Source: Proteles cristata cristata (lineage: Eukaryota; Chordata; Mammalia; Carnivora; Hyaenidae). Taken from it: 64,000 nt of DNA. The DNA lies in NCBI GenBank assembly GCA_017311185.1, contig JAESUZ010000118.1, positions 62,001-126,000 on the forward strand, given 5' to 3'. Positions 1 through 12,600 of this stretch are shown one piece after another. The translations under genes were made by a program, and so were the position numbers. The notes below the pieces were generated by a model that saw only the letters and a list, made by a program, of their open reading frames with translations, did no database searches and was not told the origin of the DNA. Position 1 is the stretch's first letter. Each line of letters opens with the position of its first letter.

Positions 1-1039
1 GAAACATTTGAAGACAATAGCTTTATAGTATAACTTGAAATCAGTAAGTATGATGCTTCCTGCTTTGTTCTTTATTTTCAGGTTGACTTTGCCTGTTCAG
101 GATTATTTGTGGTTACATATCAATTTTAGAATTATTTTTCCATCTCTGTAAAAAATGTGATTGGAACCTTTTAAGGATTGTACTGAATCTATAGGTTGCT
201 TTTGGTATTATTGACATTTTAGCAATGTTCTTAAAATTAATGAACATGGGACACTTTTAATTTGTGTTTTCTCCGATTTGTTTCATCATTATCTTAGAAG
301 ATAGCTCTTACACTTCCTTAAAGTTCTTAAGTGCTTTATTGTTTTTGATGCTATTATAAATTGGACCATTTTATTTTTCAATTATTCCTATGTAGAAACA
401 CTACTGATTTTTCTTTAACTTTACTGAATTTAAATCTAACAGTTTTTTTGGTGGAGTCTTAGCATTTTCTTCCAGTGTGATTGCTCTGTCTAGAACTTCC
501 AGTACTATGTTGAATAAGATTGGTGAAAATGGTAACAGTTTCCTTGTTCCTGAAATCAAAATAAATGCTTTCAATCTTTCACCATTAAGTATATTAGCTA
601 TGGACTTATCCTATATGGCCTTTAATATAGTGAGGTACATTCCTTCCTGTATCTAATGTGTTATCATGAAAAGGTGTTCAATTTTCTCATTTTGTGCCTT
701 AACACTTGGTTTATATTAGAAAATACATCATGTGTGCTTGTGACGAATAATATTCTGCTGTTCAGATATATTTATTCTGTAGTGTTCTAATCTGCTATTA
801 TAAATTCTCTGTTTGGAGGAACTATCCATTGTTGAGTATAGAGTATCTAAGTCCCCAACTATTCTTGTATTACTTATTTCTCCATTTAGCCATGTTTTGC
901 TCTATGTATTTAGATGCTCTGATTTGGTGAGCATAAATATTTACAATGGTTACACCTTCTTAATGGAGTGCCCTTTTATAATAAATAGAATATTTATACA
1001 TCTTCCTTGTTTCTCTTATCACTTTAAGTTTCAATTATT

Positions 1040-1259
1040 TTTAATGTTTATTTTTAAGAGAGAGAAAGAAAGATCATGAGCTGGGGAGGGGCAGAGAGAG
1101 ATGGAGACAGAATCTGAAGTAGGCTCCAGGCTCTGAGCTGTCAGCACAGAGCCCAATTCAGGGCTCAGACTCACAAGCCATGAGATCATGACCTGAGCTG
1201 AAGTCAGATTCCCAACCGACTGAGGCACCCAAGGCCCCCTGTGAGCCACCTAGACACCC
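1040..1259 (-). mobile_element. CAN-SINE (older subfamily), antisense, inside L1
   Basis: Starts with TTTATTTTTAAGAGAGAGA (A-tail and CT-rich region in complement) and ends with the complement of the tRNA-like head. Divergence from the young felid copies in this window is high. Flanking TTAAGTTTCAAT (about 1024) and TTAATTTCAAT (about 1260) look like a decayed target-site duplication. Confidence 0.9.
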
Positions 1260-1830
1260 CTTAATTTCAATGTCTGTTTTGTCTGATAAGGTATAGATAC
1301 TCCTGTCTGCTGTTTTGGTTACTATTTGCTTGAAATACTTTTTTCCATTCTCTCAGTGTCAGTTTGTGAGTATCTTTTAGGGTAAAGTATCTCTTTTAAG
1401 TAGCACATTGTTTGATTTTCCTAACTTTTCAGCCATTGTATGTCTTTTAGAGGATTTAAGCCCTCTAAAGTAAAAAGTCACTACGGCATTTTGTTTGTTG
1501 TTTTCTGGCTGTGGTAAAGATCAATAATTCCTTGTTTATTATCCTGCTATCTTTTGGTATTAGTATACTTGGCTTCTTTATCATGTGCCTTTGTGTTACT
1601 ACAAGGCTTACATAAAATATAATTTTAAGATACTATAAGCTGGAAATAATTTCAATGGCCTTCCTAAACTTTATCCTTTTGCTTATTCTCCCCCTTACAA
1701 CTTAGGTTATCATTGTTCCAGTTTATGTAATAGTGTTTAACCAGTAGAAGATTACTGTATCAGGTTAATTTCTTTTGTTTTTATTATGTTCATTAGCATT
1801 CTTTACCACTCAAAGAACTCCTTTTAGCAT

Positions 1831-2039
1831 TTTTTTAAAAATTTATTTTGAGAGAGAGAGAGAGAGAGTGTGAGCAGGGGAGAGTCAGAGAGAGAGGGAG
1901 ACACAGACTCTGAAACAGCCTCCAGGCTCTGAGCTGGCAGTCAGTACAGAGCCTGACGTGGGGCTCGAACCCAAGAACTGCGAGATCATGACATAAGCGA
2001 AAGTCAGATGCTTAACTGACTAAGCTACCTAGGCGCCCC
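1831..2039 (-). mobile_element. CAN-SINE, antisense, inside L1
   Basis: Complement of a SINE ending in AGGCGCCCC. It is flanked by a clean duplication CTCCTTTTAGCATTT at 1818-1833 and 2039-2053, so the edges are secure. The (GA)n run at 1851-1867 is the complement of its CT-rich tail. The host L1 reads through across the duplication. Confidence 0.95.
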
Positions 2040-3985
2040 TCCTTTTAGCATTTCTTGCAAGATAGGTTTAGTGTAAGATACATTGGCTAGATATAGAATT
2101 ATTAGTTGACAGTGTTTTTTCTTTCAATATTGTGTGTGATTACATCCTTCTCTCTTAGCCTGAAAAGTTAATGTTGAGAAATGTAAGGATATTCCCTTGT
2201 ATATAACTTGTTCTTCTACAGTTTTAGTAATGATGTTTAGCCCTATCAGGTTAAATCTGTTCAGGGTCCTTTGGGCCTCCTGGATCTGGATGTCCATTTG
2301 TATCCTCAGGTTAGGACATTTGCAGCCATTATTCCTTTGTATGCATTTTTTGAAATACATTTGCCTTTCTCTTTTCCTAGAATTCTTATAATGCAGATAT
2401 TGTTTGTTTAGATTGTGTCATTTAAATGTTATAGCCTTTCTTCACTCATTTTTTCCCTTTTATTCCTCTGAGTTGGTCATTCGATTTTGTTTTCTTCTAA
2501 ATCATTGATTCTTCAGCATGATTATGCTTTTCAATTGCTTTATTGAATTCTTCAATATGGTCTTCATATTTTTAACTCTAAGATTTTCTGTGTTAGTTTT
2601 TGTATCCTCAAACTTCTCATTATATTAATACGGTTTTTTAAATTTTGTGTTCTTCTAGTTCACAAAATTTCTGTGAAAGAACTATTCTGAATTTGTTGTG
2701 TGACAGTTCATAGATCTTCATTTCCTTAGAATCAACTATTGGAGCTTTTTATCTGTGTAATCAAGGAAGCAGTTTTTTTCTTCCAGACATGACACGTTCA
2801 CTTGGGCAGAGACCATTCTTCTCCAGGCAGATCAGTTTGGGCATTTGGACTTTTTATGCTGATCATAACCCTGGGTTGCTAGGGCTTGCAATTAGGGGCC
2901 ATTTTTGGGCAAGTTTGCTGCCTGGGGTCAGGGGGTGGAAGGATGTTTCTAAGTCAAGTTAAGACTACTGCTTTGGTTTCCTGCCCAAGTACTGAAGTAC
3001 ATATTTATATGTGTTCTCTCGTCAGACTTGCTAAACATTCAGGACTGAGTACTATATTCAGAAGTAGATGGTACTTTGAATTAGTTTCCCAGCCCCGGTA
3101 GCGCAAGAAGGGTGGGTGCCTCCATAAGCATAGCTATTGGATGGTTTATGCAATTTCCTTGTGCTCTGCTTCCATTTCTTGTTCAGGTGAGCTGAAGGTT
3201 GTGTTTAGCTGTGGACAGGGATACGACCTCCTTCCCCTGCCTAGCACCAGTATGAGAACTGGCTCCAGAGTCCCTGACACTTCACGTTGGGTTTTGACTC
3301 AACCTGACCCATGCTTCATGTTTCCAAGCCAGACAGGAACATTGGCTTTGCCTCTTGTACTTTCTGCTTGAGCATTGTGGGTCTTAATAGCTTCTAGGTA
3401 TGCTGGCCAGCCTTGCTTGGTCAGGCATGGCAATGCTATCCCTGGTGGACAGGGATAGGTTGGGTTGCAGGGCCATCAAAGCTCTAGTGGCTCCCTGAAA
3501 TACCAGACCCACACATTGCTTTCCTTAGACTGCTACCATCTATCCATCCACAGATGACCAGAGTTCCTCATTGAGACTGTTATTTGGGTGCTACAGGTAG
3601 AAACTGAGTTTAACAAGGTATGAGTGCTGGTTATTAATGCTTCTCTTCCTTTCTCTGGCACAAAATTCTAATGACTGAGCCCTGCATAATCTTCCACAAT
3701 TCCTATGGGGCAGAACTGGAGTGGAGGCTTCCAAGGAGCAATGCACAACTGACTGGGAGAGCTGAAGGCTTATTCTGGACTCTCTTTTCCCCCCTGGAAG
3801 AACTCTGGTTTCAGGGAGATTATGAAGGGGAACACATTCCTGTGACCATGTGCAGCTGCTCCTCTTCTCTCTCTAGCTGTGTGTCTTAGTCTCCTGTCCA
3901 TGAATAATTGTTAGTCGTTCTCCTCGTGAGGGGGAGCAAAGTTAAGAATGAACTATGCTGCCATCTTAGTGATGACACTCTAGAA

Positions 3986-5069
3986 ATAAGAATTTTAAAG
4001 GTTGGGTCAAACTAATTTTTACCAGTTTGGTGGCCAAATGTAACACAGAGCCATCTCTAGAGGAAACTTGGCAGTGCCTTGGATCAAGTCTCTTCACTAG
4101 AGGGGGAGTTGACAGGCTTATCAACCCTACTGACTAACAATGGTGCATTCTAGGAAGGGATTGCACTAGAGTTAGTCAATAGAGTAGATTGTCTTCACAC
4201 AAAAAAAAAAATGAAAGAAAGAGTATCATGGGCTGCTGTAGTTGTGGCACCATCCTTTGTGCTGCAAAAGCCAATCTTCTCTCTCATATGAAGATGTTAA
4301 GCTCAAGTCTGGAGTAGGAAAGGCAGGAACAAAACTTCTCTACCTCCACCGTGATAAAGCTACCATCTGGTCAGGTCTGACTAATGATAGGCACTCAAAG
4401 CCTAGACTATTGGACTACTTACTGTAGTAGTATGTACCTTTGGGTTAGCTCCTGTTCTCCCCAGCTTTGGAAGACTTTCCCCGGCACTTCTTGAGGCAAG
4501 TGTATCCACATTTTTATTGAATGCTCCTCCTGAATTCTATCTGGAAAGCTCACTTACCAGATTCTGCTCAGAAATCCAGAGTTTTGGCCCAAATGTCACC
4601 CAGCTGGCAGCAGAATGACCTTTTTTGCCACTCTGGTTCATCTAGTTCCACAGAACTGCAATTAGAACTGGAATTGAAAGGTCTTATTAGGAATTTGAGA
4701 ATAGGAAACTAAGCACAAATCATAGATTTTTAATAATGAGATGAAAATGATTTATTGCATTATCATCTTAGAAGCTGCTCCTCAGCTATAGAAATGATAG
4801 CAATTCTGATTATTCTTTCAAAATTAAGTTAAAGACCATCCAAATCCCCCCTATGGTGGTTGTGATTCTCTTAGGGGTGGAGAAGACGACTCAGTTTCCC
4901 AGAACATCTTCTGAAAACAAATGGCATTTCACAACATGGTATAGCCTTTGACATGTAGGAATACATTGTTACCTATAAAAGAATATTTCTCTCGGACCCA
5001 GAGTGGTGGGCATGAGGAATCATTTCTTTAGAGATCTCTTCTGGCAAACATACCTTTTCATTCATTTTT
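3986..5069. other. RAB3C intron sequence, no recognised element
   Basis: Unique-looking intronic DNA with an A11 run near 4201. I see no repeat family, exon-like frame with splice sites, or RNA gene. Short frames at 4242-4427 and 4521-4712 have no recognisable domain. Confidence 0.6.
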
Positions 5070-6075
5070 AGACAAATCAGATGTTAAAACTCTGTATAAC
5101 AGCATAATTGAAATGTAATGCACATATCATGCAGTCAACCATTTAGAGTGTATTCTGAGTTGTACAACTTTAATCAAACTGCAATATTTTCATCAGCCAC
5201 ACCCATTAGCATTCATTCTCCATTTCCTCAACTTGCCATTGCCAGCCCTCGGTCACCACTATTCTACTTTCTGTCTCTATAGATTTGCCAGTTTTGCACA
5301 TTTCATTTAAATGGAATCATATAAGAGTAGTCCTTTATGTATGACTTATCTAGCATAATGTTTTCAAGAAAAAAACATTCTATGCTTGAATGGTAACCCA
5401 CTGTATGCATATACTACATTTTGATGATCCCTTAATGGGAGAGGAACCATTTTTGGAGGAATTTCTGTATTGTTTTCCAGAGTGGCTGTATCAGATTCAT
5501 ACCAATGATGCATAAGCAGTCCCTTTTCTGACTTTAATGACCAACATTTGAAAATCTCACCTACCGGAACTTTTTGATATTAGCCATGTTAGCCATTTTG
5601 AATAGTGAGAAGTGATAGCTTACCATGGCTTTGGTTTGGATTTTTCTAATGACTAGTAAGGCCCAACACGCCTTTTAATTTGCCTGTTTGCCATCTATAA
5701 GTCTTCTTTAAAAAACTGTCTATTGAGATCCTCTTGCCCTTTTTTAAATCAGATTGTTTCTTTTTTGGCTACTGAGCTGTAGGAGTGGTTTATACATTTT
5801 AGATAATCCTTTGTCACATTTATGATTTGCACATATTTTCTCACAATTCAGGAGGGTGTTAATTTTGTTGGTCTCCTTCACTGTGCAGGAGCTTTTTAGT
5901 TTGAAATAGTCCCACTAGTTTGCTTTTGAGATCAGATTTTTAGAGTTTATATTCATTCTTTCACTTAAGGCTGGCCAATTTGCAGTCACCAATTAATTGG
6001 CCATAGATGCCTGAATTTGTTTCTGAGCTCTCTATCCTCTTCTACTGACCTATGTAATGCTTTCATGCCTGTTTC
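5070..6075 (-). mobile_element. Old L1M 3'-end fragment, antisense
   Basis: Reads as complement of an old mammalian L1 3'UTR and ORF2 C-terminus. Recognisable blocks are the 'TTTGCCAGTTTTGCACATTTCAT' area near 5285, the 'CCAGAGTGGCTGTATC' area near 5480, 'CTTTGTCACATTTATGATTTGC' near 5810, and GGAGCTTTTTAGTTTGA near 5888. Heavily diverged and not coding. It is the second L1 in this intron and is again antisense to the gene. Confidence 0.75.
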
Positions 6076-6089
6076 CACAACATCAAAGA

Positions 6090-6531
6090 ATCAGTGCTAC
6101 TTTCAAGCCGAGTATGTTGTAAGGTTATGCCTTCCATAGATAGTGATTCCCCAGATAGATAGATAGATCTGGGCACGAAAATTGACAACACTCAGAGAAT
6201 GGGTTCCAATCTTGAAATAAGTTCTATGCATAAAATGTTATCCAACAGCAATGCAGTTAGTGAAAGTAAAAATCTATCCTTGCTGCAAACTTCATTGTTG
6301 TCCTAGAAAATTGCGAGCCATCCTTACCATCAGCATCCATCAACATCAAGGCAAGCCCCTCCTCCAGCGTAAAGATTAATACTCACTGTAATCTCAGATG
6401 GTTAGCAATTTTAAAGTATTTTTGAATGATTATACACGGGAAAACCACCAAGTTCATTTGGCTTGCTCTATTGCGATTTCACTTTGCCAGGGTGGTCTGA
6501 AACTGTACCCACATCTCTGAGGTATGCCTGT
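6090..6531 (+). mobile_element. Tigger1-type DNA transposon remnant (3' end with TIR)
   Basis: A Tc1/mariner-superfamily (pogo-like) fossil. 6105-6190 matches a transposase-coding stretch containing ATAGATAGTGATTCC and ATCTGGGCA. After an internal deletion, 6203-6400 matches the transposase C-terminal and following region (CAAACTTCATTGTTGTC near 6287, AACATCAAGGCAAG near 6343, AAAGATTAATACTCACTG near 6371). It ends with the inverted-repeat sequence ATCTCTGAGGTATGCCTG finishing at about 6530. The frame is destroyed and the 5' TIR is not seen. Identification rests on recalled consensus and many collinear matches. Confidence 0.85.
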
Positions 6532-8610
6532 GATGGCCACCTGAATCAGTCTTATGTAGCACAATGCATCAGAGTACCTTGGAATCATCATGCTATTTGT
6601 TTCAGAGTCTAAATCTAGTTAATTTTGTAAATAGTGAAAGTTTATCATAGAACTTACAATTCAGCAGGAACCAGATAGTTGCTTACTTCTGTAGGCTCTC
6701 TGGAGAAGCAGGAGAGTATCCAGGTTAATAGTTCAAAGCCAGCTTTACCATTATAAACTGAGCACGTAAATGGGCAAAGAACTAGGCAATTTTGTGACTG
6801 TTTCCTTACCAGGAAATTTTTTCAATGCTAGCACGTACTTCATGGACAAAAGGCGGTACAAGTATATCAAGTGCTTTGACTAATACCAGTCATATGGTAA
6901 GCATTCAAATGCTAGTTTAATTAATACTATTATCATACCAGGATTGAGTTTGCTTGGCACTTTTACATGTATTTTCTCATTTGAGCCTCGTGATAGGTCT
7001 GTAGCTAACTAAGGCAAATGTCAAAAGTAACCTGACAAAACCATGACTTGATAGTGAGGCTAGATTTCCCATCTTCTGATTGATGATAATACATCCACCA
7101 CTAACCATACCCTGGCACCCTCTCTATAAGAGACTGTTATAATATGGTGTCATTTTCCTGGTCAAGCCCCTGAGAGCATTCTGGCTTTTGGGATTTAGGT
7201 TCATTTTAGTGACTTCAAGTTGTAAACTAGCATGAGAGAATTGAATCTGTCCATGAAATCTTTGTGCCAAATTTTGGAATTGTTTTCCTCCAAATTCATT
7301 GGAATCTTAGCATCCTTAATTTAGCCTTGGAGAGATCCCCAGTAGGATGCATATAGTTCTACATATTGGCAATAATGGATCAACATTGTTTAGATCCATA
7401 CTGGCCCTACTCATGTTCCTCTAATTCCAGTCCTGCAATTACACACATTGTATTTAAACAATAGAATACATAATAGGGGGTGAAATTCAAGCTCAAACAT
7501 AGTCCTCTAACTCCCAAGTATCATAACTAAATTAGATGTTTTAACTCCAGAGAATTTTTATCTTTCCCTATTACTTTAAAAAAGTATCCTGGGTTATCAA
7601 AGGGTTTAGACATGAATGTAAAATATTAGTCCATTTTTTTTCTCCTTTGGTCTCAGGAGCTGAGATGAAATCAAATGATTTCAAAGTTCTGAATCCATGT
7701 GGCTCCTTTGAGATAGGGCCAGATGTAAGCAGAAAGATTTATAGGGCATAAAATTCAGAATGGATTAGAAAAGCATTTTTGTGTCCAGCCCAATACATCC
7801 TAAATCAAAGTCCCCTGAATGGACTGGGGAGGTTGTCATGGCAACTAACTGGCAAGCTGAGCCCCTGGAATGTGAAGACAAACAATAGGGTGATAAGATT
7901 GTGTACAGAACAGCCCACTCTGGCTGCTTCTGCCCAGGTATAGTGACATGTCGGTAGAAGTGTCCAATTGCCACATTTTTTTGTACCTCCTTACAATTCT
8001 GGCATCTCTTTTGAACTGTATCAGGTATCCTTTCCCAGAGGTCAGTAAGAATACTGACAGAAGCCCTAGGAAAATCAGCACCCGTAGATACATACACTGG
8101 TATAGAAAGCCATGAAGGGCAAACAGGACACACAAATTTCTGAAAGGAAGCATATTTAAGGTAAATCCAATGACTCTTTGGTGCCACCTTGTGTCCAGTT
8201 AGATGCTGAAATTTTACAAAAAGCCTCCTCTTTCCTGAGGCCTCAGCAGGGCAGACTGTGATGATGTTTGGTAGCATCGGAAACGGGACAAGAAAAATAT
8301 GCCAAATAATATCCATCTCAGAAAAGTTTGCGAGAAACTACCTGGTGCCCAGGAGGTGGTGGAAGGACTTGGTGTGGTGGATCTTCAACGTTGCCCTTAC
8401 CAACTTCTGCAAAGAGATTTGTTTGTTGGTGTTCATTCAGGCGTTCTGGTAGCATAAAAAAAATAGGGAAAAACAAAAGAATTGGTAGCAAGAAGATAAC
8501 ATTTGTTCAAGTTGCATCCTGGGCCCACCTCTTCTGTCTCACACAATCACCAGTGAAAACCATAGTCAAGTCCCATTTAGTTTCAGAAGCGTAAAATGAC
8601 CAAGCTGTGT
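6532..8610. other. RAB3C terminal intron, mostly unique
   Basis: Apart from one MIR-like piece (6945-7090) I see no repeats. A 183-codon open frame lies on the minus strand at 7765-8316. It has no recognisable domain and overlaps another frame, so I do not call it a gene. The stretch runs into the splice acceptor of the RAB3C exon. Confidence 0.6.
6945..7090 (+). mobile_element. MIR SINE fragment
   Basis: The block around 6961 (TTTTACATGTATTTTCTCAT then TTGAGCCTCGTGA) matches the MIR 3' half. It is followed by diverged matches to the 'gaggttaagtaacttg' style region. Ancient and fragmentary. Confidence 0.5.
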
Positions 8611-8629
8611 TTCCCTCTGTTTCTTCCAG
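8611..8629 (+). promoter_or_regulatory. RAB3C: Splice acceptor of RAB3C last exon
   Basis: Polypyrimidine tract TTCCCTCTGTTTCTTCCAG directly before the first bases of the conserved coding block. Homology to RAB3 proteins begins right at the AG (8628-8629). The split Gly codon implies a phase-1 intron: one base comes from the upstream exon, then GG at 8630-8631. A proper acceptor with intron upstream argues that this is a genuine exon and not a processed RAB3C copy. Confidence 0.93.
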
Positions 8630-8817
8630 GGTTTGAATTTTTTGAAACAAGTGCCAAGGATAACATTAATGTCAAGCAGACATTTGAGCGTCTTGTGGAT
8701 ATTATCTGCGACAAAATGTCAGAGAGTCTGGAGACGGATCCGGCCATCACTGCAGCAAAGCAGAACACAAGACTCAAGGAAACCCCTCCTCCACCACAGC
8801 CCAACTGCGGTTGTTAA
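8630..8817 (+). CDS. RAB3C: RAB3C, terminal coding exon (C-terminal ~62 residues)
   Basis: RAB3C is a small Ras-like GTPase of synaptic and secretory vesicles that helps control regulated exocytosis through RIM, rabphilin and GDI. Only the C-terminal part is here. It opens with [12 protein letters not shown], which contains the G5 guanine-binding motif SAK. Then come the final helix ([14 protein letters not shown]), the hypervariable membrane-targeting tail ([15 protein letters not shown], proline run PPPP) and the end NCGC, a CxC motif for double geranylgeranylation, followed by TAA at 8815. The tail sequence distinguishes RAB3C from RAB3A, B and D as I recall them. The G1-G4 motifs lie in upstream exons outside the window. 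The frame is intact with no stops. An in-frame ATG at 8596 is intronic and not a start. Confidence 0.96.
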
Positions 8818-9639
8818 TGCCCCCCACACGCAGGCAGCTCTGGGAGGGGGGCACGTCACCAACCAACAGCATTTATAAATGGTCGATTAACCTTCATTTA
8901 TACTGCCTAATAATTATTTGAGGGAAATCTTTGATGTCAGTGGCTCATACATGCATTCAATTTGTGGGAGATTTCCTGTGTTACTATGTGGCAAATATGT
9001 GATCTCAAATTTGTAAGGACTGTCCAGCTATAAACATCTGGTATTTGCATGTAATAATTTGTTACTTGTCTTTGTAGGCTCTTTTTGTTTCGGATTTCTT
9101 CTCAAGATTAAGCTACTGCTGGGACCTCAGACTGTAATTTCACTGCAACTGACTTTTGTGCCACGGGTTCAAATTTGCAGTTCACTTGTATGGCTGGATG
9201 ATAACCTAACCAAGGAATTGCTTGTGTGCGTGGGCAAGAGGAGATCTCAGGAGACCGTCATGGGTCTGATCAGTTTACTGTTCAGGAAATGTGTTTTTCA
9301 TTGTTATTAATAACTGAGGAGACCATTGACTATAAAGAAATTTAAAAACTGTGTTTGTTTGAAACCCTTGCAAGTTTTAGAAGACATTAAATCTAGTTCC
9401 AGTCTGATAAGTATAATGTCATAGGAACTAGATTTGAACAACCCTCTTCATTAATTTATTGAAATAATCCATGTTTCTAACCCAGAGTTACTGTTGCCAC
9501 TATTTCTGCCCAACGTTCTGAAGAGTTGAGGGCACAAACAGCCTGAGAGGCATCTGGTTAAGGCGTGATGTCACAGCTATTTTAACCAAGATAGGAATAC
9601 GTGCAGCACTCAAAGGACTGTGTTCACCCCTATTTTCCT

Positions 9640-9645
9640 AATAAA
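9640..9645 (+). terminator. Candidate proximal poly(A) signal
   Basis: AATAAA about 820 bases after the RAB3C stop codon. The following sequence is CA-rich with little G/T-rich element, so usage is uncertain. Confidence 0.3.
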
Positions 9646-12600
9646 GGCCCCCCATTACACACAAATCACCACCACTTTCTGAAACTTCATATCAGCAATG
9701 CTCGAGATTGAGCAGAAGTTGAATCTTGTTAGAGCCCCTCTTCTCACGGGATAGAGGCTTGCTTCCCCGACCAGTGCCTTCTGTTCACACCTCAGCTGCA
9801 TTCTTGTACCTAATACAATTAATTTCAACAATATCCCAATGGTTCAAAGATTGAGGAAAAGACCATGTTTATCTCTAGTCTTTTTCAGTCTAGTTCTTCA
9901 TAATTCTAAAGCATATCCCCATTCTACAAGACTTTTTAAAGATGCTTAAGTTACTGAGAGAATGCTCTTTAGAGCTCCGAGTTAGAGAAACATGTTAGGA
10001 CCCTGGCAACAATGTAGAAACCCGTATTTTCTTTCTCTCAGATTCCCTAAAGACCATATAGGAATAACAACCAAACAAATCTCACCAGCTCTTCTCACTG
10101 CACACCAGAAGGAGATCTGCATCCTTCGCACATCCAATATTGTTGACAGTTAGTTAAGATGTTTGTTATGAAGACAGACGTAGAAGGACCGTTTCATTAG
10201 GTAGAGTCAGTCACTTTCCCCACCTTTTGGTCATTATTCCGAAGGGTTCCCCCCCCTTCAAGTCTATTGAGCAAGGATATTGATAGGTAAATTTGTCATT
10301 GCATAATGTCTGCAGGCTAAGGAACTAGGTCATATGCATTATTACTAAGTTAGAAAGTGAAAATTACAGAATTCCTGTGGGATGTTTTAAGCTTATCAGT
10401 GTGATTTCTCACCTTGAGCTTAAGAGCCACGAATTGGTAATAAATTTCTACTTTGGCATACTAGAAGGCAGGCCACAGCTTAGTAAAGACAAAGTTTTAT
10501 AGGATTTTAATGGGCCAACGAACTTCAAAAATTGCAGAAGTGACAGTGAAGGGGAGTGGTAATCAAAGCATATTTATTTGTTTGCAACAGAAGCCTGTTT
10601 GCACTGTTTCTATACCCTGGACTAGAACGTGGCCATGCTCAGCGGTAGAGCTGTTAAGTTCACTTGTGTAATCTAATATGAAGCAAGAAGGCAAGGAAAA
10701 CTTTCCTCTTTTGCAGCGCCATCCCATACACACACATAGCTGTCTAGGACCTTAGTATGAAGTCCACATGGCTTTCACAAGGACCTTGCTGTATGTATTA
10801 TTTTAAAGGAGAGCAAAATCAGGGTTCGTAAAGTGGAAGGCGAAGAGCTGAGTTTTACTGCTGTAAACAGTTGTAAACCCCTTCCCTGAGAAACCGATTG
10901 CTATTGAAATTGGCCCTAAGACCAAGTCAGGAGCTTACTTCACAATGGCAGACATGACTCATTTGAACTACTTTCTGGCAGTCAGGGAAGCGTGATGCCC
11001 AACTGCCAGTGCCAAGGAATTTTGGCAATATACTTTCTATATTACAAATCTCAGTTGATGTGGGGCTTCCCTAATTCATTCTGTGTCCTGAAGCTCCCAT
11101 CCAGGTGTCAGTTTCATTGAGAAGTTTCTGGAGGGGATTGTCACAGAGCTCCAATAAATGAACACCTATATTCCTGCTATAAAGCATTGGGAAGGAAGAA
11201 TATTCTCTATTCCTAATTTCACCAAGAGGTTTTGGTTTTAAAATTATTTTTTGTCATAAAAGGTAATGCTGGAAGATTAAACTATATTATTTAAAATTTT
11301 TAACACTAATTGCAATGGGGTTTTTTTTTTTTTTCACTCTTTTTGCTGCCAAAATGCCCACACACTCAACCTCCTACATTCTCTGCCTCTCCCACAAAAG
11401 CTTTATCACCATAAATTGTTTGTACCTATGGCCTAAAATTGTATTTAAAAGATCAAGGTATCTTCAGAAGTACACACTTAGTTAACGTATACATTTAAAA
11501 CATCCATCCTGTTGTATTCCATGCAATTCAGTTACCGTTTCAAGTATGAATTTCTCTCTCTGCTGCTCACCTCCTCACTACCCTCTCCCATGCCGTTACT
11601 TTGAGAAACAAACCTTGATTGTTGAGCAAATGCTTCCAAGAGCTTTGGTGTTGGTACCTTCCTTTCTGTTCTTAATACAAGTACAAACATGGCCTAGGAA
11701 AGTTCTCATCTAAATAGGTATCCTCAGAGTGGATGGGCATTTAAGTTGTGGAGGACGTGAAGAAAAAGAAGGCGGTTTGAATGTGGCATCCCCTGGTTGG
11801 GGGCCTAAGAACAAGTGCATTAGGGGAGTCCATCAGTTCTTTGCAGCTGCCTTCCCCTCTCCAGCACGGCTTCTACTGCCTCGGTGAACTTCACTGTAGG
11901 TTCTTAGAATTCCTGCTGAGTCAGTATCCCTTTGCTGCCTGGTAACTAAGTGCTAAGATTACTATTTGTCAAGGGACCCACGATGCCTTCAGTTGTGGCA
12001 GAAAACTGCAGCATCGTTTTGATAAATGTGAAGTATACATTCTACAAAATTATAACCTAACTAACTTCAACAAGACACGCAAACACATAGTGAGCATGTG
12101 CATTTCACCTACTCAGGTCTGATCCAGATTCGTTATAGTCTTTTTGTTGATCACCCTGGTCATTTTTCAAGGACCAATTTAAACCTCTAATTTTACCCAT
12201 GTCTATGCTGAAAATAGACTTTCACAGAATAAATACTTTTTAAGGTAAAAATACTCCACTATTAAATCAACTTCCATAAGGCAGCAGTAGTTTTGGAATG
12301 TGGTAGTCTGTCCTCAGAGGCTCATCATGACAGGCTTGGTCCACTGTGTATCTCAGTGCACAACGTGTATGTCCTATGCCATCCTCGGTTGACCATGTGG
12401 CACTTGTCAGACTATGTTTAAAATGGATCCAGATTCTACCAAGCCATCTTAAGGCTGAGGTAGTAGCTGCATGTGAAAAACTGTGAGCTAAATCTTATCT
12501 TGAAGTCATGACTAAAACCCTTTGAGACCAAAAAGTGTTTGTGAATAGTTTTCATATACTACTGGAATGCTCAATCAGGTATTTTTGGTGTGATATACTT

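Larger units (their letters stand above)
1..3985 (-). mobile_element. Old antisense L1 LINE, cut by the window start
   Basis: Read on the + strand, this is reverse-complement L1. Bases 1-720 match the reverse-transcriptase part of ORF2, including the stretch around 490-530 about a gene product 'in pairs of TTCCAGTACTATGTTGAATA' type. 720-1600 continues upstream through ORF2, about 2040-2250 matches the ORF1/ORF2 junction region, and 2650-3985 looks like 5'UTR. The right edge has GCCATCTTAG (3971 area), the complement of the AAGATGGC YY1-like start typical of L1 5' ends. Frames are full of stops and deletions, so it is inactive. Two SINEs interrupt it. It lies antisense to RAB3C in its last intron. 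The subfamily looks like an old L1M class but was not tested. Confidence 0.85.

Noticed and set aside
6156..6169. (GATA)n microsatellite
   Set aside because: Only about three units, inside the Tigger remnant; too short to report as a repeat.
7765..8316. 183-codon open frame on the minus strand in the RAB3C intron
   Set aside because: No recognisable domain, no start context or splice sites, and it overlaps another open frame. Length is possible by chance in 64 kb.
8596..8629. ATG at 8596 as a start for a short RAB-like protein
   Set aside because: It lies in the polypyrimidine tract and acceptor of the intron. The conserved RAB3C text begins only after the AG at 8629.
8630..8817. Processed RAB3C retrocopy
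   Set aside because: Homology begins exactly at a splice acceptor with intron upstream, and there is no A-tail or target duplication around it.
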